From Cryptomeria japonica (Eukaryota; Streptophyta; Pinopsida; Cupressales; Cupressaceae), in the NCBI RefSeq assembly GCF_030272615.1, contig NC_081413.1:561162445-561226444 (forward strand): a stretch of DNA of 64,000 nucleotides. Reading direction: 5' to 3'. Numbering within the stretch: position 1 is the stretch's first letter; each line of letters begins with the position of its first letter. Below are positions 56,836 through 64,000 of this stretch, in pieces. The notes under the pieces were generated by a model that saw nothing but the letters and a program-made list of their open reading frames with translations, did no database searches and was not told the DNA's origin. A program made the position numbers and the translations under genes.

Positions 56836-57593
56836 TGTATGGTGAAAATGGATAACAATAATAACAGAATTGAAAGGCTAAATGAAATCAACTACCAAAC
56901 CCTAGCCTAACAACAACAAAGATCCACCATAACATATGAAGATTACCTAAGACAATGTAAATAAAACAAAATCACAAAGATTATACCATCACATGTCCAA
57001 TAGGATTTTGATCTCCATTCTTCCTGTCTCCATTGATCTTGCTTGATATATTTGCTCTCAAATTTTTATATGCACAAGAGCTCAACAAAGAATGGAATGT
57101 GGTTGCAAGTAGGATCGTAGTGTAGCCAATTGATCAAGTTGTTAGGGTTTGATAATGAAGGAAGCATCTCCTTAAATAGAAGACACTATAAGAAATGGAG
57201 GGATAAGATTGAGAGGTGTAAAAAGGAGGTCAACTATGATTAGAGGGTAGGTAGAGGAAATAATAAAATAATGAAAGAGGTAGGTAGTGTAGGAATTAAA
57301 AGATGAATGACATGTGTCATGTGTAGAAAAGGATAATGAATTAATTAAATAAACAAAGATTTATTTAATTAATAGAAGTAGGATCAATTAAATAAATAAA
57401 TATTTATTTAATTTAGGAAAAGGATAATTTAAATAAATAAATGTATTTATTTAAATGAGAAATAAGGCTAGAAGAGGATAAATGAATTAATTAAATAAAT
57501 AAAGATTTATTTAATTAATAGAAGAATTAGGCTTAGATAATTAAATAAATAAAATATTTATTTAATTAAACATGACAATTTTGAGTGTCTACA
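56836..57593 (-). repeat. Gypsy-1 3' LTR
   Basis: 758 bp, from TGTAGACACTCAAAATTGTC (57,593 on the minus strand) to about 56,836. The inner edge is fixed by the polypurine tract; the outer edge (TGTATGGTG on the plus strand) is inferred from LTR end rules. The U3 part contains five AT palindromes (57,341-57,567). A TATA-like TCTATTTAAGG lies near 57,172 on the minus strand. Confidence 0.7.
57341..57567. repeat. Five AT-rich palindromes in the Gypsy-1 LTR
   Basis: Inverted repeats at 57,341-57,372, 57,386-57,413, 57,427-57,456, 57,486-57,519 and 57,539-57,567. Arms are 13-15 bp; four are perfect (for example ATTAATTAAATAAAT, 4-nt loop, ATTTATTTAATTAAT at 57,486-57,519). Spacing between centres is about 45-60 bp. 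They are variants of one tandem unit. Confidence 0.85.
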
Positions 57594-57608
57594 TTTTGCC
57601 CCTCTTTG
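57594..57608 (-). promoter_or_regulatory. Gypsy-1 polypurine tract
   Basis: On the minus strand CAAAGAGGGGCAAAA, directly before the LTR start TGTAGACA. It primes plus-strand DNA synthesis during reverse transcription. Its 5' part overlaps the hairpin at 57,603-57,640. Confidence 0.8.
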
Positions 57609-57640
57609 AGACAATGCGGCTTGTCGCATTGTTTCAAAGA
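57603..57640. promoter_or_regulatory. 16-bp hairpin next to the Gypsy-1 polypurine tract
   Basis: Arms TCTTTGAGACAATGCG (57,603-57,618) and CGCATTGTTTCAAAGA (57,625-57,640) pair at 15 of 16 positions around the loop GCTTGT. The single imperfection is G/T on the plus strand. The element RNA would fold here just upstream of the polypurine tract. Confidence 0.85.
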
Positions 57641-58117
57641 AGATAAGATGAACTGATACAAAGTTGCCCTAGGATGGGAATGATATGCCCCCTCGAGAGA
57701 TTGGATGAAAATGTCTGAAAAGATTGCAGACAATCTCTCGATAAGAAAGAGAGGCTAGAATGGACTGACCGGATAAAGTGACAAAGTCACGGGATGAAGA
57801 AGACTGACTCGAAAAACGAGGGCGAAGGCTAGGGTAGGCTATAAGATAGACCACGGGGGAAAATACATCCTCATTGCCATCTACACCTTCACGAGATCAA
57901 AGTGCAAAGCGAGAAAAGAGCAGGAGCAGTCAGCAGCGATGGCTTTCATGGATAGATTCGACCGTGTTCGCCGATTCCAGAGGCCAGCAGAGGCAAGAGA
58001 GCCAGTAAGTACCACCAAACCTCCTCGTACTTTGACGCATTTAAGTTTGTCATTAATGCATGCTAGGTAGGGCAATAAATGCACTTAGAAGTAGGGCAAA
58101 AAATGTCATAAACCATT

Positions 58118-58336
58118 GAAACGCGTCTATGTTAGTGCCAGGCGCGTCTGTGTAGGTGCCAGGTGTGTCTGCGTCTGGAACCGCAGGCGCGTTTACGTTA
58201 TTCAAGGGCGTTTGTGTCACCAAGTCACGTTTATGCATAGCATAGGCACCTCTATGTCATACAGGCGCGTCTATGTTTTTCAGGTGCGCTTGTGCAGTCT
58301 GTAAGCCCGTTTATGTCATGTAAGCGTGTTTGCATT
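58118..58336. repeat. Minisatellite with GGCGCGTCTATGT-like unit in the PMD intron
   Basis: About ten imperfect copies, 20-28 bp apart, such as AGGCGCGTCTGTGTAGGTGC (58,139), AGGCGCGTTTACGTTATTCA (58,183), AGGCGCGTCTATGTTTTTCA (58,262) and TAAGCCCGTTTATGTCATG (58,302). The CG-rich core differs sharply from the AT-rich surroundings. Many copies have CG changed to TG or CA. Confidence 0.75.
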
Positions 58337-58462
58337 GAAAAATGCAAGTTTTGGTCTTCTAGGTCAAATCGGCAGTTCTGTGATGAACATACGCTGTTGA
58401 TTGGATAAGCTGCTGAGAGGATACACTCAAGCAGGTCCTCTAGGAAAGACTAGGATAGATCA

Positions 58463-58743
58463 AGGCACTTTGTGATGAACAGTGAGTACCAAGATAGAGT
58501 ACTTTGTGATGAACAGGGAGTACCCAAAGTATGAATAGCACTTTGTGATGAACAAGGAGTGCAAATGTGAATAACACTTTGTGATGAACAGTGAGTGTCA
58601 TGCACATAGTACTTTGTGATGAACAGGGAGTACTATTAGGATAGATAGTAACACTTTGTGATGAACAGTGAGTGTCACTAGGATAGATAGCCATATGCAT
58701 TTAGATAGCGAGTAGCATTTTGTGATAAACAGTGAATGCCACT
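58463..58743 (-). repeat. Array of seven stem-loop units in the PMD intron
   Basis: Units at 58,463-58,489, 58,498-58,522, 58,537-58,561, 58,573-58,597, 58,605-58,635, 58,650-58,674 and 58,711-58,743. Each has a loop of exactly 15 nt (plus strand TTGTGATGAACAGTG and close variants) closed by complementary arms. Arms differ between units but keep pairing: GTACT/AGTAC, GCACT/AGTGC, ACACT/AGTGT, GCATT/AATGC, and 8 bp ATAGTACT/AGTACTAT in unit five. A partial copy (TGTGATGAACA) lies at about 58,379. The strand is given as minus because the imperfect pairs become G.U only there. Confidence 0.85.
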
Positions 58744-60783
58744 ATGACTGACATGATTTGATTTGCTTGATTGTAGGAGTACTTGCCAATGCTGGAGTCA
58801 TGGGAGAGATTCCCGTCGACGCAAAGGTTGTGACCTGAGCTGTCGGTTGGAGACAGAGCTACCATCAAGGAGATGGGTCTAAGACATGTATTGTATGTGC
58901 CTAAGTTTCGGGCAAACATGGGTTTGCTGACTGCACTTGCTGAGAGATGGCACTCTGAAACGTGCACTTTCCATTTGTCGATGGGTGAGATGACAGTCAC
59001 CCTAGAGGATGTCTATAGGATTCTATTGATACCGATTGATGGAGATTTGATTCCATATGATCGTGATGGAGATCGGGAGGCATTGAGATGGGTGTTTCAA
59101 GATCCTGGATTAGAGATGAGGCAGGACACATGGCATGGACACCATGACCGCCATAGGGTTAGCATTGCCAGCAATGATTGGAGGAGCTCTCAGTGGGTTC
59201 TTGTGTCCAGACAGGGTGACACGGGGATTGGCTGTGGGTTGGGAGGAGCACTGGAGACACTGGTGATGCAGCACACCAGATACATCTGGGGACCATGTGT
59301 GCTGGCTCATTTATATTACGAGCTTCACCAGTTTGTTTATCACGGGTCAGTGGGATTGGGCTATGGAGTGACACTACTGCAGGTATGGGCTTACAAGCAT
59401 CTGTCGATTACCCAACCGATACACTTCAAGGGTAAGGGTCATGGACGTAGCTTTGTACACTTATATGATATGATCACATCATAGCCGCAGATTGGTAGGT
59501 TGGAGCATTGGCGACGAGTGATCGATGACATTGATGTGGTCATGTGGAGACCATATCTAGGCTACAAAGAGTGGGAGGATGATGCAGTGGAGCTGCCCTA
59601 CACCTTCTAGAGCAGGTACCTGATTGGGCAGACGCCCTATGTGCTAGAGAGGCAGCTTGTGGATAGGGTGTGCAGGCACTATGGCAGGATCTAGAGGATG
59701 CCACGAGGCTCGAGCATGTATGCCCGCACAATTAGGGATCAGGCATAGTTTGGGCCCTTATTGTCATATGATCAAGCAATCACACAGCTGGCAGAGATGG
59801 TGCCCCTATCCTAGGATATGTGGTCAGAGATCAAAGATGCTAGGATGGATGCTGAGTATATAGCATATTGGGCAGAGCATCCATTCTCTCGATTGACAGA
59901 TCCAGGAGAGCTACTAGAGGGAGATGGAGGTGGGGATGATGATGATGATGGTGGAGGTGATGGGGGCAGAGGCCGACAGAGGCGGAGGGGAGTAGTTGGG
60001 GAGAGGAGGGTTGCACCTCGGAGGGAGGGTGGACAAGAGAGACAGGCTCAGGTGGTGAGGGGTCACGGTGGATTGCCCCTACAGGTACCAGTAGCACAAA
60101 GTCCTAGGCAGGTACAGAGATAGGGATAGGTACAGGGACAGGTGCCAGTATAGGCACAGGAGCAGGTACGGAGATAGATATAGGCACAGAGGCATGTACA
60201 GAGACAGGTACTCATACAGGCACCAGTACAGGTACAGGTATAGGGGCAGGCACCCGTAGAGGGGGAGCCATAGGCAGAGGTAGAGGGGGCTGACCCAGAG
60301 GAGGATGAGCTGATTGAGCTCAGGGAGATCTGCCAGGGCCAAGCAGATGAGATACAGAAGCTGGAGAGGGAGAGGGATCGGCTCAGGATGAGGCTCAGGG
60401 ATACTGAGCGGGAGAGAGATCAGGCGATTTAGCGCTACACAAAGGCTGAGATAGCGCTGAGGGCAGGGAGACAGGCGGCAGAGGACACAGGGGCAGGCTA
60501 TGCATATGTCCTGTGGGTAGGAGAGGAGTTTGCCTACTAGCGGGACCTCTATTATGGTGCAGTGCCAGCAGATCAGTAGGCGAGGAGCTTCCATAGACCA
60601 TCGTGGACAGTGACAGCTACAGGAGGGAGCCGGAGGAGACAGGCATCGAGTGGTGGGGTTATGGGTCCTCCACCACCACCAGATAGAGGGGACAGGAGGG
60701 ATGATCCTGGGGTAGGTCCTTCGGGGGCTCAGATTCCGTCGAGGCCAGGCGGCTCCGAGGGAGGGAGTTCATCAAAGCATTAG

Positions 60784-62485
60784 AGGGCTCCCTATCTATC
60801 AGTATTGTACCATTTTTGTATGATGATGTAGACACCTGCGAGTGATTTTGTAGCCATATGATTTTTTGACATCATTGTATCATGACGCTTTTCATTATAT
60901 ATATGAGATGATTCATCTTTGCGGAAGCTATATGCATGCATACCTATGTGATGTATGTTTCTATGTGATGCTTATGATATGGATGCAAATATGTATGTGA
61001 TGCAATGCAATATATTTTTTTGTTCTTTTATGTTTTATATGTGTATGCATGATGCAAATGTGAATGTATGTAATGCAGATGAATATGATAATGCAAATAT
61101 AAATTATGCTAACAGGTGTTGTGTGCAGGATGTCATGCAATTGTGATATCTATATGTATGTATGGAATGCTTATATGTGGTAATGCAGGTGCAACTACAT
61201 GAAATGCAAATGTTTTTGGTGTGGCATTATACTCAGTCATGTGATAGCAGACTACGCGGACTCGAGAAGGACGATGGAAGTCAATCAAGATAGGGGGATG
61301 AAAGATAGAAGATATGAACATGAAAGAGCTTCTTGTGCGTTATCATCATTAAGCTTTATTATGGCAAGTAGGTTATGACAATCGAGGCATATGTTTGACC
61401 CAAAAAGTCATTGTACCTGTTTGCATGGAGATAAGACAGTCACAAACAAGGAATGCCCCAGTTCACACTAGACTCACAATGTCCTCATATCCTTGGACAA
61501 GTCATAGCCTTACTAAGAGACAATCCACAGATAGCAAATACAAATAGGTGACGATAGCCCATCCTCGCCTTTCTAGTCAAAGACATCCTAGAGATAGAAT
61601 ATCTAGTCAGAGACATCCTGGAAAAGCTAAAAGACATGTCACCAAAAGATAAAATAAAAAGAAAACTAAGACTCAACACCAACATCCACTGTAGTCCTCA
61701 AGATTAGTGTCTCTTGTCACTTGTATAAGTCTTATTTGATTGTGGTCACAATGTTTACTTTCACAAAAAGGATAGATAGCACTAAACCATATGTTGTCTG
61801 AGTCTGTTGAAAGATTTGATTTTGTTGAAGCTCATTATTGTTGTTGTGTCTCATCTGAAACTGACTGAATCCATGAAGCTGATACTTTATTGTGGAGAAG
61901 ATGAAAATTTATTGTGGACTGGTGATGCAAATGTTGCTTTATTGTGGATTGTGCACGAATAGACTGGAGGAAGCTAGAAGAAACTGTACTCCTCGAAACA
62001 TGTGATGTTCTTAGTTCCACACCCATCACTAGACATAGGATTTTCCTTAGCCACAGATAGGATCTGATTTATTATGGATGGAAAAGGGAGGTTTATTATG
62101 AATGGCTAACCAATCTTGGGTAGATCAATAACAAGCCATGATGTGAATGGGTAAGTTTATTATGGATGAATTGGTTGTGAGTGTGTGTGAAGTGAAAGGA
62201 TGAAAGTGGATCCTGAAGGAGGGAGGAGCAATGTCTCTACGCATGGCACTGGTGACCTAGTTTTTACCATGGTACTTGCCCAGGGCGCCACCAAAGTGGT
62301 TTTCACGATTGGACGAAATTATTTCTCTTTACTTTTTTTGATTTTTTCAATTTTTTTTGTGTCACAAGGCACCTGTTTGCCAAGTTTTCACCAAGTAACG
62401 ATTTTTTTTGTTTTATAAATTTTTTTTTTACTTTTGAATTTTTTTGATTTTTTTTTGTATTTTTGAATTAGGATATTCCAAAGAG
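60784..62485. other. Gypsy-1 spacer between PMD gene and pol
   Basis: No coding domain seen. 60,890-61,210 is rich in ATGCA/TGTATG words. Six copies of TTTATT followed by G/ATGG/A lie at 61,886, 61,908, 61,938, 62,068, 62,092 and 62,156; on the minus strand each reads as AATAAA. Long T runs at 62,340-62,460 (plus) lie just after the end of pol. Confidence 0.55.
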
Positions 62486-64000
62486 CTATGTGTAGAACCT
62501 GCGAACATGCTTGTTGTTGATAGGATCCTCTAAAGGTTCACCTTCTGTAGTTGAGAACTGATATGCACCAGATCCATATGCTGCTGTAACGATGTAAGGA
62601 CCAAGCCAATTTGGTTCAAACTTGCCCTTCTTCTCTTTGTCTTGCTGATTCTTGGGGTTTTCTCTGATAACCAAGTCACCTACCTCAAATGTGCAAGGCT
62701 TGACCTTGTGATTGTAGCTGCGACTCATTCATTGTTGGTAAGCCTTGAGATGATTAAAAGCAGTTTGTCTTTGTTCATCTAGCAGTTCAAGTTCTTATAA
62801 GCGAGAGACCCTATAATCTTCATCAGTGATGATGTTTTGCAAAGAGACCTGTAAAGAGGGTAACTCGACCTCAATAGGCAAGATGGCTTTAGTACCATAA
62901 ACAAGTGAATAGGGTGTAGCACCTGTAGGTGTGCAGACACTTGTGCGGTAGGCCCAAAGTGCAGGATTGAGTTGGATATGCCAATTACGGCCAGTGTCGT
63001 CGACTATCTTCTTGAGGATTTTAAGGATTGTTTTATTAGACGCCTTAGCTTGGTCATTACCTTGGGGGTAATATGGTGTGGAGAAATGATGGGAAATATG
63101 AAAGCGATCACAGAGTTCACGAACATCCTGATTTTTGAAGGGACGCCCGTTATCAGTGATAATGGAAACAGGAATACCATATCAGAAAATGATATAGTTA
63201 AGGATGAAGGTAGCAATCTGTTTTCCAGTGACTTGTGTGAGAGGCATGGCTTCAATCCATTTTGTGAAATACTCTGTGGCACTGATAATGAATTTATGAC
63301 CATTAGAGGAAGGAGGGTGAATCTTGCCTATGAGATCGAGTCCCCACTGACAAAAGGGCCAAGGAGACGCAAGTGGTTGTAGTTCTTGTGCTGGCGCATG
63401 TATGAGGTCTCCATGAATTTGACATTGCTTACATTTCTTGACAAACTGATATGAGTCTTTTTCCATATTGGGCCAGTAATATCCAATCCTAATGAGTTTC
63501 TTGGCCAAGGTAGGACCACTAGCATGTGGACCACATATCCCTTCATGCACTTCACATAACGCAATCTGAGCTTCATCGCTTTCTAAACATCTAAGAAGAG
63601 TGCCATCTAGACCTCGCCGGTATAGGATATCAGCTAAAATGACATATCGAGAGGATTGGCAAATGAAGGTGCAGCGTTGGTTATTTGATAGATCAGGAGG
63701 TAGGGTATTGTCATGAAGGTATGTGAAGATGGAACCATATAACTGGGATTCGAGACCAACAACACATATCATCTCAGTGGGAGTGATCTCATATGAAGGA
63801 ACCAACAGGTTGTCCACCAAGAACTCATAGCAAGTCTCATTTTGAGGTAGATCAATCAGTGAAGCAATTGTAGCCATGGCATCTAAAGCATGATTCTGCT
63901 CTCTTGGTATCTGCTCAAAGTCTATCTTTGTGAAATGTTGTTTCAAATCATCCACCATTTGCTTGTAAGGTAGTAATATTTCATCTTTTGTTTGGTAATC
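62486..64000 (-). pseudogene. Gypsy-1 pol, C-terminal part: RNase H end and integrase
   Basis: From the window edge on the minus strand: end of RNase H (FEQIPREQNHALDAMATIAS, about 63,865-63,925), linker, then the HHCC integrase zinc finger (VHEGICGPHASGPTLAKKLI, GYYWPNMEKD, CKQCQIHG, about 63,420-63,560). The catalytic core follows: WGLDLIGKI (first Asp, about 63,340), ITDNGRPFKN (second Asp, about 63,155) and the third block PQGNDQAKASNKT (about 63,040), where the catalytic Glu is Lys. A C-terminal chromatin or SH3-like region (GDLVIRE, NWLGPYIV, about 62,560-62,690) ends at TAG 62,486. Stops: TGA at about 63,182, TAA near 62,800 and TGA near 62,729, all single C-to-T steps from Arg or Gln codons. 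Integrase inserts element DNA into chromosomes; this copy cannot. Confidence 0.9.

Larger units (their letters stand above)
57939..60783 (+). pseudogene. Plant mobile domain (PMD) gene, two exons, antisense within Gypsy-1
   Basis: Exon 1 is 57,939-58,004: ATG and 22 codons (MAFMDRFDRVRRFQRPAEAR..) ending at the donor CCA|GTAAGT. Exon 2 is 58,777-60,783 after the acceptor TTGATTGTAG; both junctions are phase 0. Residues about 23-270 are a PMD: MGLRHVLYVPKFRAN, LLTALAERWHSETCTFHLSM, GEMTVTLEDVYRILLIPIDG, GYGVTLLQVWAYKHLSI. PMD proteins (MAIN, MAIL1, PP7-long-like) act in silencing and gene regulation; retroelement forms are their relatives. After it come an acidic/Gly-Arg linker (59,930-60,020), a Val-Gln-rich repeat (60,090-60,260), a coiled coil (about residues 534-585: ADEIQKLERERDRLRMRLRD) and a Pro/Gly tail. 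The frame never shifts over 668 codons, but has one TGA (58,831) and 15 TAG codons, each where Gln fits. Dead in this copy. Confidence 0.82.
56836..64000 (-). mobile_element. Gypsy-1: Ty3/Gypsy element carrying an antisense PMD gene, incomplete at the window edge
   Basis: On the minus strand, pol (64,000 to 62,486) comes first, then a 1.7-kb spacer, then a plant-mobile-domain gene in the opposite direction (57,939-60,783 plus), a hairpin, a polypurine tract (57,608-57,594) and the 3' LTR (57,593-56,836). LTR start TGTAGACACTC and end near CCATACA fit the TG..CA rule. The gag, protease, reverse transcriptase and 5' LTR lie beyond 64,000. Extra antisense ORFs downstream of pol are known in some plant Gypsy lineages (Tat/Ogre-type), which is the likely placement here. 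Pol has few lesions, so this is one of the younger elements in the window. Confidence 0.8.

Noticed and set aside
58463-58743. CRISPR-like array (repeats of about 21 bp with spacers)
   Set aside because: Spacers are uneven in length and similar to one another, there are no cas genes, and the DNA is a plant retroelement. It is a tandem stem-loop array.
58463-58743. Box C/D snoRNA cluster, because each loop contains GTGATGA, a perfect C box
   Set aside because: The units are only about 25-33 nt, have no CTGA D box in the right place and no room for guide sequence. The match is most likely chance.
59540-60601. Minus-strand open frames at 59,540-60,601, some very Leu/Tyr-rich
   Set aside because: They are antisense to the PMD coding region; their length comes from the GC-rich, Gln/Arg-rich repeat on the plus strand.
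62330-62460. T-rich run as the poly(A) tail of a minus-strand LINE
   Set aside because: It lies within the Gypsy element between pol and spacer, with mixed T runs broken by other bases, and no LINE sequence adjoins it.

Overview
The window looks like nuclear DNA of a land plant with a large, transposon-filled genome. This rests on plant-type L1 LINEs with a terminal RNase H domain, Copia and Gypsy LTR elements, a decayed plastid DNA insertion (rpoC2, rpl2, rps19, rpl22, rps3), an F-box/LRR/FBD gene and a 2-oxoglutarate dioxygenase fragment. Very low gene density, deep decay and nested insertion would fit a gymnosperm, but nothing proves the lineage. No clearly intact cellular gene is present.

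Layout. 1-767: 5' part of a LINE ORF1 (minus). 768-14,500: an AT-rich repeat (repeat A, copy 1) split by a full-length LINE (820-8,857, 14-bp target duplication), a plastid insertion (about 10,023-12,615) and a short LINE-like insertion (12,850-14,489, 11-bp duplication). 16,015-16,395: dioxygenase fragment. 16,502-18,345: truncated LINE (minus). 18,356-23,849: Copia-type LTRs and a gag relic. 24,000-28,400: repeats and a LINE tail. 28,693-30,212: F-box gene or recent pseudogene (minus). 30,770-44,480: repeat A copy 2, split by a truncated LINE (31,123-35,785, minus) and a complete decayed Copia element (35,975-44,056) whose 5' LTR itself holds a LINE fragment. 47,867-56,100: a second long LINE inside repeat B. 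56,836-64,000: a Gypsy element on the minus strand that runs off the window.

Two assemblies stand out. First, the LINEs at 820-8,857 and 47,867-56,100 carry, after the usual ORF1 and ORF2 (endonuclease, reverse transcriptase, zinc knuckle, RNase H), a third ORF of about 550-670 codons. Three truncated LINE copies in the window hold homologous ORF3 remains. In the first LINE the target duplications enclose ORF3, so it belongs to the transposed unit. Second, the Gypsy element carries between its pol gene and 3' LTR a plant-mobile-domain (PMD) gene on the opposite strand, with a phase-consistent intron. That intron holds a tandem array of seven stem-loop units whose stems vary in a compensating way, with imperfections that can pair as G.U only on the Gypsy sense strand. 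A near-perfect 16-bp hairpin sits next to the Gypsy polypurine tract.

Decay pattern: premature stops in these relics are mostly TAG at places where Gln (CAG) or Trp (TGG) is expected. In the PMD gene 15 of 16 premature stops are TAG and none is TAA. This is what long-term deamination of methylated CHG sites would leave.
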